This document shows positions 49,397 through 58,241 of a stretch of 64,000 nt of DNA, piece after piece (the stretch's first letter is position 1; each line of letters begins with the position of its first letter). A program made the translations under genes and the position numbers. The notes beneath the pieces are model-generated. The model was given only the letters and a program-made list of their open reading frames with translations, had not been told where the DNA came from and searched no databases. Source of the stretch: Shinella fusca (GTDB lineage Bacteria; Pseudomonadota; Alphaproteobacteria; Rhizobiales; Rhizobiaceae). Location of the stretch: positions 62,001-126,000 of the forward strand of contig NZ_JACHIK010000005.1 of assembly GCF_014203155.1 (NCBI RefSeq). The letters run 5' to 3'.

Positions 49397-49777
49397 GTCT
49401 ATCCTCTATCGGGTCTGCTCGCGCGGCATCGTTCCGACGCATCGTGATACGCCGGCTGCGAGCCATGCGGAAATATGGCAAAAAGGTGGTAGGGCTGTGG
49501 CCCGCTCTTTCGCTATGAAACTTGAATAATTTTGTCAACATAAAAAATATGAGTTTAACAATCAACTATAAGAACAAGGCGCCGACTACCACATAAATGA
49601 GCCTGTTCAGATGCTTTGCGTTTGTTACGCCAAAGCCGCCTCGCCATCCGCATTCTTGCACGCGGCCTCGACGCAGCGAAACAATCCGCCGATATCGCTA
49701 GTTTTCGCCATGGCCCGAACCATAAGCATATGCTAATGGCGAATGATCCAGACCATCGACAGCAAGGCAAAGCACCC
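49397..49777. other. Intergenic region between the receptor and the 102-aa gene
   Basis: This AT-richer stretch of about 380 bases holds the receptor promoter and operator. I see no gene in it: the open frames lack ribosome-binding sites and have arginine-rich shadow composition. The A/T-rich block around 49529-49565 stands out from the GC-rich neighbourhood and is probably promoter DNA. Confidence 0.5.
49514..49537 (-). promoter_or_regulatory. RirA-type iron-responsive operator and promoter
   Basis: TGA-N9-TCA occurs exactly at 49523-49537 (TGAATAATTTTGTCA), the form of the rhizobial iron-responsive operator bound by RirA. On the minus strand it overlaps TTGACA (49538-49533), a perfect -35, with a weak -10 (TAGCGA or CATAGC) about 15-17 bases on. 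Binding under iron-replete conditions would shut off the receptor. Confidence 0.7.
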
Positions 49778-50086
49778 ATGATCTCCATCATGGTGGAAGA
49801 GTTCCGCGAGATGCAGTCGCAGCTCGTCAGGGAACTCGAACACTACGAAACACCCCGCTTCAAGGCGCTCGACGACAGGCTCTCGCATCTCTTCGAGGCC
49901 ATCTATCGCCACAAGCCGCAAAATGCGGCCGAGGCCCATGCGGTCCTCGGTTTCCTTCTCGACCTCATCGAGAACAACGATGCCAGCGACAACCATCGCT
50001 TCATCGAGCGCATCCGCGAGATCGCCGGCACGTGCGCCGCCCACCCGGCACCGGCGCTGGAAATCACCTGCGGCGCCGGCATCTAG
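49778..50086 (+). CDS. Small conserved-looking helical protein, unknown function
   Basis: A 102-aa protein, mostly helical by composition: EEFREMQSQLVRELEHYETPRFKALDDRLSHLFEAIYRHKP then AEAHAVLGFLLDLIENNDASDNHRFIERIREIAG. It has two cysteines near the C-terminus. No signal or membrane segment is seen. I chose the ATG at 49778 with AAGG ten bases upstream; ATGs at 49730 and 49736 would add 14-16 residues without a ribosome-binding site. I do not recognise a family. Confidence 0.6.
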   Translation: MISIMVEEFREMQSQLVRELEHYETPRFKALDDRLSHLFEAIYRHKPQNAAEAHAVLGFLLDLIENNDASDNHRFIERIREIAGTCAAHPAPALEITCGAGI

Positions 50087-50153
50087 GCGTTCGCGGCAAC
50101 CAAATCCGTTTCCGGGCGTTTCCTTCCGACTGTCTCAGCCGGGAGGAAGCCCC

Positions 50154-50897
50154 ATCCTTGCCCTTCGCCACCTCACCCTTGTCGCCGCGCTCCTTGCGCT
50201 TTGCGGAGCGGCCGACCTGCCGAAGGAAGGCCCTCTTCCCGAGCGCCGGCCGGAGGACAAGCCCGCCGCCGAAGCGCCGGCGGAGGAAACCAGGCCCGTA
50301 AAGGACGACGAGGAGAAGGCGCGCGAGCGGCCAAAGGAGGACGAGCGCGCGACCGCTGCCTGCCGCACGGCGTTGCAGGACATCGGCGCGATCTTCACCG
50401 ATGCCCCGACGGTCAACGACGGCAAGGCCTGCGGCATGGAAAAGCCGGTCCTCCTGAAGGGCCTGCCCGGCGGCGTAAAGGTCGAGCCGGAGGCGACGGT
50501 GCGCTGCGAAACGGCGCTCCAGCTCTCGCGCTGGCTGGAAGGATCGGTCAAGCCGTCGCTCGCCGCAGCGTTCCCCGGCGAGGCGATCACGGGGATTTCG
50601 CAGGCCTCCGCCTATGTCTGCCGCAACAGGAACGGCGCGGCGGAAGGGAAGATCTCCGAGCACGCCTTCGGCAATGCCATCGATATCGCCGGCTTCACGC
50701 TGAAGAGCGGCAAGACGTTCACCATCCGCCCGGCCGACAAGGATTCCTCTCTCGAAGGCGCCTTCCAGCGCGCCATCACCGAGGCGGGCTGCCTCTATTT
50801 CACCACCGTGCTCGATCCCGGCAGCGACGCCGCCCACCAGAACCACCTGCATCTCGACGTGAAGGCGCGCCGCGGCGGCTACCGCTATTGCTGGTAG
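50154..50897 (+). CDS. Extensin-like exported protein, apparent ATC start
   Basis: A 247-aa protein with a hydrophobic signal-like N-terminus (ILALRHLTLVAALLALCGA). A charged linker (PERRPEDKPAAEAPAEE...) of about 45 residues follows. The extensin-like C-terminal domain has ISEHAFGNAIDIAGF and HQNHLHLDVKARRGGYRYCW, resembling LAS/D-Ala-D-Ala carboxypeptidase metal sites (His, Asp, His-x-His). No ATG, GTG or TTG in frame opens the signal peptide. GGGAGGA lies exactly seven bases before an ATC at 50154, which I take as the start. A cell-wall or cuticle-like binding role is a guess. Confidence 0.72.
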   Translation: MLALRHLTLVAALLALCGAADLPKEGPLPERRPEDKPAAEAPAEETRPVKDDEEKARERPKEDERATAACRTALQDIGAIFTDAPTVNDGKACGMEKPVLLKGLPGGVKVEPEATVRCETALQLSRWLEGSVKPSLAAAFPGEAITGISQASAYVCRNRNGAAEGKISEHAFGNAIDIAGFTLKSGKTFTIRPADKDSSLEGAFQRAITEAGCLYFTTVLDPGSDAAHQNHLHLDVKARRGGYRYCW

Positions 50898-50998
50898 GCG
50901 GGAATATTTTCGCCCGCGCCATAAAAAGCGGGTGGACCGGCACCTATCTGTAGCGCGGCCCGTCGCGGCTCCCGCCCTTTCACCTGTCGAGGTTCCCC

Positions 50999-51505
50999 AT
51001 GTCGATTTCGCCCTATTCCGCCTCCATCCCGGCCTTCCAGCACGGCTTTGCCGTTCTTGCAAAACTGCTCGACAAGGCCGAGGCCTATGCGGAGGAGAAG
51101 AACTTCAAGCCGCAGGTCCTCGTCGATGCGCGCCTTGCCCCGGACATGCTGTCGCTCGCCGGCCAGGTCCAGCGCCTGAGCGACACGGCGAAGGGCGCGG
51201 CCGCGCGCCTCACCGCCACGGAAGCCCCGGCCTTTGCGGACGACGAGGTGACGCTTGCGGACCTGCGCGCCCGCATCGAGAAGACCGCCGCCTATCTCGC
51301 CTCCGTGCCGGAGGCTGCCTTCGAGGGCGCGGAGGAGCGCACCGTCGTGCTCAAGACGCGGCACCGGGAGGTGAGCTTCACGGGCCAGGACTATCTCCTG
51401 ACCCACGCCCTGCCGAATTTCTATTTCCACCTGACGACCGCCTACGCGATCCTGCGCCACAACGGCGTTCCCGTCGGCAAGCTGGATTTCCTCGGCCGTA
51501 GCTGA
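50999..51505 (+). CDS. DUF1993 family protein
   Basis: A 168-aa soluble protein whose segments FQHGFAVLAKLLDKAEAYAEEKN, LAPDMLSLAGQVQRLSDTAKGAAARLT and HALPNFYFHLTTAYAILRHNGVPVGKLDFLG match DUF1993. The fold resembles DinB-like four-helix bundles. Function is unknown. It is a lone gene with a terminator shared with the converging fhs gene. Confidence 0.85.
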   Translation: MSISPYSASIPAFQHGFAVLAKLLDKAEAYAEEKNFKPQVLVDARLAPDMLSLAGQVQRLSDTAKGAAARLTATEAPAFADDEVTLADLRARIEKTAAYLASVPEAAFEGAEERTVVLKTRHREVSFTGQDYLLTHALPNFYFHLTTAYAILRHNGVPVGKLDFLGRS

Positions 51506-51512
51506 ACGACGA

Positions 51513-51535
51513 AAAGGGGCGCGAAAGCGCCCCTC
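51513..51535. terminator. Bidirectional terminator between DUF1993 gene and fhs
   Basis: AGGGGCGC (51515-51522) and GCGCCCCT (51527-51534) form a perfect eight-base stem with a GAAA tetraloop. It sits between converging genes; the minus-strand side is followed by TTTTCG. Confidence 0.85.
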
Positions 51536-51540
51536 TCCTC

Positions 51541-53220
51541 TCAGGAAAGCCCCTCGATCTGGCCGTCCTCGTTGAGGAATATCCGCTCCGAGGACGGCAC
51601 CTTCGGCAGGCCCGGCATGGTCATGATCTCGCCGGTGATGACGACGACGAAGCCGGCGCCGGCCGAAAGCCGCACCTCGCGCACCGGCACCGTATGGCCG
51701 GAGGGCGCGCCGCGCAGGTTCGGGTCGGTCGAGAAGGAATACTGCGTCTTGGCCATGCAGACCGGCAGCCGGCCGTAGCCCTGCTCCTCCCAGACGCGCA
51801 ACTGGTCGCGCACCGTCTTGTCGGCGATCACCTCGCCGGCGTGGTAGATGTCCTTGGCGATCGTCTCGATCTTCTGGAACAGCGGCATGTCGTCCGGGTA
51901 AAGCGGCGAGAACTGCGAGAGGCCGGAATCGGCAAGCTCCACCACCTTGCGGGCGAGCGCCTCGATGCCGGCCGAGCCCTCCGCCCAGTGCCGGCAGAGG
52001 ATCGCCTCGGCCCCGAGCGTCGCCACATAGTCCTTCACCGCCCGGATCTCCGCCTCGGTGTCGGAGGTAAAGTGGTTGATGGCGACGACCACCGGCACGC
52101 CGAATTTCTTGACGTTCTGCACATGACGGCCGAGATTGGCGCAGCCTTTCCTCACCGCCTCGATATCCTCGCGGTTAAGGTCGTCCTTCTTCACCCCGCC
52201 GTTCATCTTCATGGCCCGCACGGTCGCCACGATCACCGCCGCATCCGGCTTCAGCCCGGCCTTGCGGCACTTGATGTCGAAGAACTTTTCCGCGCCGAGA
52301 TCGGCGCCGAAGCCGGCCTCCGTCACCACGTAGTCGGCAAGCTTCAGCGCGGTCGTCGTCGCGATCACCGAATTGCAGCCGTGGGCGATGTTGGCGAAGG
52401 GCCCGCCATGCACGAAGGCGGGGTTGTTCTCCAGCGTCTGCACGAGGTTCGGCTGCATGGCGTCCTTCAAAAGCACGGTCATCGCCCCGTCCGCCTTGAT
52501 GTCGCGGGCGAAGACCGGCGACTTGTCGCGGCGGTAGCCGACGATGATGTTGCCGAGGCGCCGTTCGAGGTCCTTGAGATCGCGCGCGAGACAGAGGATC
52601 GCCATGACCTCCGAGGCGACGGTGATGTCGAAGCCCGTCTCGCGCGGATAGCCGTTGGCTACCCCGCCGAGCGAACAGACGATCTGGCGCAGCGCCCGGT
52701 CGTTCATGTCCATCACGCGCCGCCAGGCGATGCGGCGGATATCGATGTTCTGCTCGTTGCCCCAGTAGATGTGGTTGTCGAGAAGGGCGGAGAGCAGGTT
52801 GTGCGCCGCGGTGATGGCGTGGAAATCGCCGGTGAAATGGAGGTTCATGTCCTCCATGGGCACGACCTGCGCATAGCCGCCGCCGGCAGCGCCCCCCTTG
52901 ACGCCGAAGCAGGGGCCGAGCGAGGCCTCGCGGATGCAGACGATCGCCTTCTTGCCGATGCGGTTGAGCCCGTCGCCGAGCCCCACGGTGGTCGTCGTCT
53001 TGCCCTCGCCCGCCGGCGTCGGGTTGATGGCCGTCACGAGGATCAGCTTGCCGTTCCTTCGGTCCTTCTGCGCGGCGATGAACTCGGCGCTGACCTTTGC
53101 CTTGTCGTGCCCGTAGGGCAGAAGGTGTTCCGGCGGAATGCCGAGCTTTTCGCCGATCTCCAGGATCGGCTTCTTGCGGGCGGCGCGGGCGATTTCGATG
53201 TCGGATTTCACGTCGGCCAT
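51541..53220 (-). CDS. fhs: Formate-tetrahydrofolate ligase
   Basis: A 559-aa one-carbon enzyme that makes 10-formyl-tetrahydrofolate from formate and ATP. Diagnostic parts are [23 protein letters not shown] (P-loop), [36 protein letters not shown] and the C-terminal [11 protein letters not shown]. Length is standard. GGGGGAG precedes the ATG at 53220. It stands alone between the DUF1993 gene and the AAA+ cluster. Confidence 0.97.
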   Translation of the reverse strand: MADVKSDIEIARAARKKPILEIGEKLGIPPEHLLPYGHDKAKVSAEFIAAQKDRRNGKLILVTAINPTPAGEGKTTTTVGLGDGLNRIGKKAIVCIREASLGPCFGVKGGAAGGGYAQVVPMEDMNLHFTGDFHAITAAHNLLSALLDNHIYWGNEQNIDIRRIAWRRVMDMNDRALRQIVCSLGGVANGYPRETGFDITVASEVMAILCLARDLKDLERRLGNIIVGYRRDKSPVFARDIKADGAMTVLLKDAMQPNLVQTLENNPAFVHGGPFANIAHGCNSVIATTTALKLADYVVTEAGFGADLGAEKFFDIKCRKAGLKPDAAVIVATVRAMKMNGGVKKDDLNREDIEAVRKGCANLGRHVQNVKKFGVPVVVAINHFTSDTEAEIRAVKDYVATLGAEAILCRHWAEGSAGIEALARKVVELADSGLSQFSPLYPDDMPLFQKIETIAKDIYHAGEVIADKTVRDQLRVWEEQGYGRLPVCMAKTQYSFSTDPNLRGAPSGHTVPVREVRLSAGAGFVVVITGEIMTMPGLPKVPSSERIFLNEDGQIEGLS

Positions 53221-53345
53221 GCGGTGCTCCCCCTTTTGAGCGGGCGACCGCGGCCGGGTTTCTCCTCCTCCGTCCGCGGCGCATTCCTGTTGGCATGCCA
53301 TTCCAGCGTGAAGGCGGGCGGGTCTCCCCGCCCGTTCTGCGCTCG

Positions 53346-54482
53346 TTACCGAGCCAGCACGTCGCGCATTTCCACCAGGTTGGAGCGCACGCGCAGGATA
53401 TAGAAGCCCATCGTGGCAAGGTGCGTCGGCATGATCCAGCCGTCTTCCTTCCCGTTGGAGATGATGAACGGCTGCACCTTCAGCGCGGAGCGCAGCTGCT
53501 TGATGCTTTCGCCCCACAGCGTCCCGATGCCGCGCGCCTTGATCACCGCGTCGAAATCCGCGCCGGCTGCCGAAAGGATGCCGTAGTAGCCGTAGAGCTG
53601 GCCGTAGGCGAACCAGAAGCGGTCGTCGGCGCGCGTATCGAACCAGCCGCCGTTCTGGAATTCCGACTGCCTGCGGATGATGTCGGAGGTGGCGCCGATA
53701 TCGTTGGTGATGCGGTCGAGGAATTCGATCAGGTTGTCCGAGCGCCCGTCGAAGATCGCCTCGCAGGCCTCGAGCGAGGCGTTGAACTTGCGCAGGTCCC
53801 CCATGGCCGTGCGGTAATAGTTCGGCGTGGGCGTCTTCGGCAGCAGCGAATCCGAGCCGAAATACCAGGTCTCCTCGTCGAACTGCATGTTGCCGCGGGC
53901 GCGCTGGAGGTCGTTGTTGATGCCGGAGGTGCCGCGCACGCGGCCGAGCGCGTCGACCAGCTCGACGGCGGTGCGGCGGATCGCCTGGTTCACGCCGCGC
54001 TGGAAGGCCGCCTTGTTGTCGAACCAGGGCGTCTTGTCCCACTCCAGCCCGAAGAGCCCGAGCTTGTAGAGCAGCATGGAGGAGATCCAGGCATTCTGGT
54101 TGACGTTGAAATCGATGAGGTCGGCCGTCACGTCGACGATGGCAGAGCGCACGCAGGTCTTCGGCTCCGGCTCGCCCACCTCGCCGGTCGGCGTCGTGGC
54201 GGAGGACGTGCCTGCATCCTGCTTGCGCTCGCCGAGATTGTAGGCGTTGACATAGTCGGGGTTGAAGTTCGTCCATGCCTGCGTCTGCCAGATGAAATAG
54301 GCGTAGAAGCCGACAAGGAGGATGAGGAAGATGCCGATCGGCCCGCGGATGAGCCAGCCGCGCGCCCTGTACCAGTTCGCCGCCGTGACGAAGGGCCAGA
54401 GGATCCAGGCGACCACGAGGCCGACACCCCGCCCGACGGCCGCGAAGATACGCTGGAAAAACAGGGCGATCGGGTCAAGCAT
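53346..54482 (-). CDS. DUF2333-like membrane-anchored protein
   Basis: A 378-aa protein. It has one hydrophobic N-terminal part (about 18-33) and a clear membrane helix at about 47-65 ([19 protein letters not shown]). A largely helical domain (about 105-378) follows, with [24 protein letters not shown] and [22 protein letters not shown]. This matches DUF2333, whose function is unknown. It overlaps the end of the preceding gene by eight bases, so the two are coupled. It is the last gene of the AAA+ cluster. Confidence 0.85.
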   Translation of the reverse strand: MLDPIALFFQRIFAAVGRGVGLVVAWILWPFVTAANWYRARGWLIRGPIGIFLILLVGFYAYFIWQTQAWTNFNPDYVNAYNLGERKQDAGTSSATTPTGEVGEPEPKTCVRSAIVDVTADLIDFNVNQNAWISSMLLYKLGLFGLEWDKTPWFDNKAAFQRGVNQAIRRTAVELVDALGRVRGTSGINNDLQRARGNMQFDEETWYFGSDSLLPKTPTPNYYRTAMGDLRKFNASLEACEAIFDGRSDNLIEFLDRITNDIGATSDIIRRQSEFQNGGWFDTRADDRFWFAYGQLYGYYGILSAAGADFDAVIKARGIGTLWGESIKQLRSALKVQPFIISNGKEDGWIMPTHLATMGFYILRVRSNLVEMRDVLAR

Positions 54483-55776
54483 TGGCGTCGTCCTCTCTGA
54501 TACCGTAGAGCTTCCTGCGGAAAGCAGCCTTGTCCTGCAGATAGGTTCCCGTCAATGTCGCAACAACATAAGCGCGGAACTTTTCGCTGTAGCGCTCGTA
54601 GGCGGCGTAGAAGCCCTGCTTGTCGAAGACGAAGCGGGACACGAAGTCGTAGGGGACCATCTGCGAAATCAGGCGGTTGACGAGCCACTGGTCCGGATGG
54701 TCCGGCGCGGCGCGCACGAGCTGGAAGCGCCGCTTCGGCTCCACCTCGTCGATCTTGATCTCGCCTGTCGCCGCCACCGTGCGGATCGCCTCCTGAAGGA
54801 ACGGATAGGAGCCCTCTGCCGCCACCCGGTCGGCGTTGCGGTGCATCCAGGTCTGGAGCCAGATGCGGTCGGCCTTTTCGAGGTCGGCGGTCGGGTCGCT
54901 CTCGTTGACGAGGCCGGCGATCGTCATGTCCGCCCGGTGCTGGAAGAGGCCGGACGGCTCGACCCAGGAGGCGCGCGGCAGCTCCAGCCGCTTCGTCGAG
55001 ACGAGGAAGTCGAAGATGCGCCTGTGGTCGTCGAGCGCGATATAGCTCACCTGCCAGGGCCGCGAGCGGCGGAAACCCGGCACGGTCGGATCGCAGATCA
55101 CCGTCGTCGCCTTGCCGTCGAGGAAGACGTAGACGCCGCCGAAATGATTGGCCCAATAGGCCTCGTGGCGGAAGACGAGCTGGTCCGGCACCAGCGCGTT
55201 CTGCCGGATGTCGCCGGTCTGTTTCGCAAGCTCCACCATGCGGGTCAGCATGGCGTCGTCCGACCAGGCGTTCGGCACCGTCTTCAGCCGGTCGACCAGC
55301 CCGCGCAGCTCCGCCGCCTTGCCGAGCATGTCCTCCGCCGAGAGCACCCTGAAGCGCACCTCGTTGATCGAGAGAAGATCGTCGATATCGCGCACGACCG
55401 AGACGGAATCCTCGATCTCGCCATAGAGCGCATCGCGGATCGTCACCGCATTGATCGCCCGCGCGTTCGCCGCGAAGAACTCGTGCATCAGCGCGGCGGT
55501 GTTGGAAAAGCTGGTATGGACCACCGGCAGGTTCACCTGCTCGGGCGTCATGACGATGAAGCGCCGGTTGACGCGGTTCGGATCGAGATAGTCCCGGTCG
55601 CCCAGCTCGTCCGCGATCTCCGGCGAAAAGCCCGTCATGTCGATGCGGAAGCCCGAAAGCGCCGTGCGCGGCGTGCCGAACCCGTCGAGCGCCTTGTTGT
55701 AGCGCTCGATCAGATGCGGCTCCTCCACCGGCAGCAGCCGGCCATAGACCAGTTCGGCTTCGAGGAGGCGTTTCAT
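54475..55776 (-). CDS. Uncharacterised protein (DUF6638-like) of the AAA+ cluster
   Basis: A 433-aa soluble protein with no signal or membrane segment. Notable stretches are LEAELVYGRLLPVEEPHLIERYNKAL, SFSNTAALMHEFFAANARAINAVTIRDA and VYVFLDGKATTVICDPTVPGFR. I believe it belongs to DUF6638 but cannot verify this. Its ATG (55776) sits in the stop of the DUF559 gene (ATGA), and its 3' end overlaps the DUF2333 start. Confidence 0.75.
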   Translation of the reverse strand: MKRLLEAELVYGRLLPVEEPHLIERYNKALDGFGTPRTALSGFRIDMTGFSPEIADELGDRDYLDPNRVNRRFIVMTPEQVNLPVVHTSFSNTAALMHEFFAANARAINAVTIRDALYGEIEDSVSVVRDIDDLLSINEVRFRVLSAEDMLGKAAELRGLVDRLKTVPNAWSDDAMLTRMVELAKQTGDIRQNALVPDQLVFRHEAYWANHFGGVYVFLDGKATTVICDPTVPGFRRSRPWQVSYIALDDHRRIFDFLVSTKRLELPRASWVEPSGLFQHRADMTIAGLVNESDPTADLEKADRIWLQTWMHRNADRVAAEGSYPFLQEAIRTVAATGEIKIDEVEPKRRFQLVRAAPDHPDQWLVNRLISQMVPYDFVSRFVFDKQGFYAAYERYSEKFRAYVVATLTGTYLQDKAAFRRKLYGIREDDANA

Positions 55777-56177
55777 GCGGTCACCGTTGCCGGCAGAAAC
55801 GTGAAATCCGTTTCGGTCACGCGCTCCGTCAGGCGGTCCTCGCAGATCGCTACAATCGTCTCCAGCACCGAATCGCGCTTCGTGATCACATCCACATTCC
55901 AGAAGCGGGCAACGGACCAACCGTTCATGCCCATGAATTCATTTCGTTTCCGATCGTATTCACTACCTGCGTGCTGGCTGCCGTCAACCTCGATCACCAC
56001 CATTTTCTCCCGGCAGGCAAAGTCTGCGAAATAAGGACCGATCACGAGCTGGCGCACGAACTTGAAGCCATTCAACCGCCGCCCGCGCAACTCGGACCAA
56101 AGCCACGCCTCGGCATCGTTATCGACCCGGCGCAACTGCCTTGCTCTTGTGATTCTCTTGCCGTTCGCACCGCGCAT
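55773..56177 (-). CDS. DUF559-type endonuclease-like protein
   Basis: A 134-aa protein with the DUF559/Vsr-like nuclease pattern: EAWLWSELRGRRLNGFKFVRQLVIGPYFADFACREKMVVIEVDGSQH, containing the D-(10-15)-ExD arrangement, and a late FWNVDV. It may cut DNA, but many relatives are untested. The start codon directly abuts the repeat at 56179-56320, whose terminal GAGGGGCA provides the only Shine-Dalgarno-like sequence (three to four bases from the ATG). It is coupled to the downstream gene and looks like an insertion into the cluster. Confidence 0.82.
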   Translation of the reverse strand: MRGANGKRITRARQLRRVDNDAEAWLWSELRGRRLNGFKFVRQLVIGPYFADFACREKMVVIEVDGSQHAGSEYDRKRNEFMGMNGWSVARFWNVDVITKRDSVLETIVAICEDRLTERVTETDFTFLPATVTA

Positions 56178-56178
56178 T

Positions 56179-56320
56179 TGCCCCTCACCCTAACCCTCTC
56201 CCCGCAGGCGGGGAGAGGGAACGTGCCCCATGCAGCACTGAATATGTGGGAAAACGGCGCGGCATATCTCCTTCGCCCCGCTTGCGGGGAGAAGGTGGCC
56301 GGCAGGCCGGATGAGGGGCA
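56179..56320. repeat. Palindromic mosaic repeat, type A, copy 4
   Basis: A 142-bp element from TGCCCCTCACCC to GGATGAGGGGCA, with inner CTCCCCGCAGGCGGGGAG and CCCCGCTTGCGGGG arms. It lies inside the co-directional cluster, ten bases after the AAA+ stop and directly before the DUF559 start. Confidence 0.85.
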
Positions 56321-56329
56321 ACCACGCAA

Positions 56330-58240
56330 TTACCACCGCCCCTCCGCCTTCATCGCCTCCATCTCGCGGATCGCCTTTTCGCGCTGGCGCTCGCGGCGGA
56401 TGATGTCGGAGACGGCGGCGTCGTCGGACTTGTCGGTGTAGCGGAATTCCGAGTCGGCGTAGCGGTTGATCTCCTGGAGGACCATCTCCATGGTGATGGG
56501 CCCGCGCAGTTCCTCGATCATCGCCTTCTTCTCGTCGTAGCCCTTGTGCATGAAGGCCTCGGGCGTCGCGAACCAATCGTCCGGCAGGTCGACGTCCATG
56601 GCGCGCATCTTGATCGCATCCGTGATGTTCTTGATGGCGCGGCCGGTGAAGCGCGGCTCGGCGATCTTGATGGCGTGGAGATAGCTGCCGATGTCCTCCA
56701 GCGTGCGGATCGCGCCGTGCTCCTTCTCGTGCCGCTCCCACACCGCCAGCAGACCGTCCTCCTGCGGGCGTGCGTGCTGCTCGTAGGAACTGGAGACGGC
56801 GCGCCTGATCTCCTGCCCCTCGAAGAGGACATGGCCGCCGAGCGGGATCGAATGGTTCCTGCCGACGAGCATGGCGAAGATGTCGATATAGTCGTCCTCG
56901 GTCTGCGGCCCGTCGACCAGCCAGCGGGCGCCGGCGCGCTGGCGCAGCGCGTCGTCGACATTCTCCGGATAGTTGGAAAACATGCCGAAGGTGCAGTTGC
57001 CGCGCACCACCGTCGAGGCACCGGCAAAACTCTCCATCAGCACCGCCGTCACCTCGTGCTGGCCGGCCGAGGCCCGGTCGTCGGAGCGTTTCGCGGCGAC
57101 CTGGTCGACGTCGTCGATCGTGCCGAAGCCGATGGCCTTGGGATTGACGACGTTGGTGACGAACTCCTTGCAGTTCTGGCCGGATTTGCCCTGGTAGGAC
57201 GAAATCTGGTCGACGCCGAAATTCTCGTAGTGGAAGGCGTAGCCGGCGATCCGGCAGTAGTCGTCGAGAAGGCCGGCCAGCATCTGGATGAGGATCGTCT
57301 TGCCGGTGCCCGGCATGCCGTCGCCGATGAAAGTGAAGAGGAAGCCGCCGAGCTCGACGAAAGGATTGAGCTGCCGCTCGAAATCGTAGGCGACGAGCAT
57401 CTTGGCAAGCTTCATCGCCTGGTACTTGGCGATGTGGTTGCCGATGATCTCGTTCGGTTTCTTGAACGTCATGACAAGCGGCTTGCGCTTCTGGCCGGGC
57501 GCGACATCGAAGCCGGAGAGCGTGAAATCGTCCTGCTCTATGCGGATATGCGCGTTCTCGAAGCCGGCAAGCCCGGTGAAGCGGGCGCGGCGGGAAATCA
57601 ATCCCTCGATGGCGACGCGCGAGAAGGCGCGCGCCCGGCTGACGAGCGCCGCATCGTCCGGCGCACCGGCAAGCGTGCGGTCGAGGCCGGCGACCATGCT
57701 CTTCAGGGCATCCTGCGGCGTGTCGAAGAGATAGTCCGGTTCTCCGCCATCCTCCACCGGCTCGCCCTCGCCCGGCAGCGTCGCACCGAGATAGGCGGCG
57801 AAAGTGAAGGCGGCGATATAGGCGGAGGCCGAGAGCAGCGCCTTGAAGCGGCTCGCCTCCTCGCCGCCGAGCGGTGCCGCGAGATTGCGCGCTTGCAGGC
57901 CTTCGAGATCGCTCTGGCGCGAAAACACCTCCGCCACCGCCAGCGCCACCTGCAACCCGCGCCGCGCGCGAAAAAGCACGGCATGCTGCTGCGGCGAGAG
58001 CATCGGGTCGTCCGCGCGCACGGACTGGACGGTCCTTGCCAGCTCCACCTCGCGCGTGCGCCGCGTGCCGGCGGTCGAGACCGTCGAGACGAAGCGCCGT
58101 CCCGTGCCGGCAAGCGCCGTGCCGTTGCGGCCGTCGTCGCTTTCGAGGATGACGAGCTTGGTGACGAGGCTCTGCGCCGCCGCCTGGTGCTTGGCGATGT
58201 CGTCCTCGTGGATCGTCGTCAGTCCGGCATTGAGGCTCAT
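56330..58240 (-). CDS. AAA+ ATPase of an uncharacterised cluster
   Basis: A 636-aa protein. Residues 1-290 are a helical N-terminal domain that I do not recognise. The AAA+ core has Walker A GDGMPGTGKT (306-315), a Walker B variant GFGTIDDVD (371-379, Asp-Asp instead of Asp-Glu), sensor-1 Asn423 in MFSNYPENVDDALRQR and arginine fingers near 433-435. A helical lid follows. It resembles a remodelling ATPase, not MoxR or ClpX. The preceding gene's stop is one base before the ATG (TAG-C-ATG), so the two are coupled. Confidence 0.85.
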   Translation of the reverse strand: MSLNAGLTTIHEDDIAKHQAAAQSLVTKLVILESDDGRNGTALAGTGRRFVSTVSTAGTRRTREVELARTVQSVRADDPMLSPQQHAVLFRARRGLQVALAVAEVFSRQSDLEGLQARNLAAPLGGEEASRFKALLSASAYIAAFTFAAYLGATLPGEGEPVEDGGEPDYLFDTPQDALKSMVAGLDRTLAGAPDDAALVSRARAFSRVAIEGLISRRARFTGLAGFENAHIRIEQDDFTLSGFDVAPGQKRKPLVMTFKKPNEIIGNHIAKYQAMKLAKMLVAYDFERQLNPFVELGGFLFTFIGDGMPGTGKTILIQMLAGLLDDYCRIAGYAFHYENFGVDQISSYQGKSGQNCKEFVTNVVNPKAIGFGTIDDVDQVAAKRSDDRASAGQHEVTAVLMESFAGASTVVRGNCTFGMFSNYPENVDDALRQRAGARWLVDGPQTEDDYIDIFAMLVGRNHSIPLGGHVLFEGQEIRRAVSSSYEQHARPQEDGLLAVWERHEKEHGAIRTLEDIGSYLHAIKIAEPRFTGRAIKNITDAIKMRAMDVDLPDDWFATPEAFMHKGYDEKKAMIEELRGPITMEMVLQEINRYADSEFRYTDKSDDAAVSDIIRRERQREKAIREMEAMKAEGRW

Positions 58241-58241
58241 G

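Noticed and set aside
49555-49791. A 78-aa minus-strand frame upstream of the receptor
   Set aside because: It has no ribosome-binding site, arginine/tryptophan-rich composition, and overlaps the opposite gene start.
51541-54276. A 911-aa frame covering fhs and an N-terminal extension
   Set aside because: The extension is the DUF2333-like gene read in the wrong frame; fhs starts at 53220 with a good ribosome-binding site.
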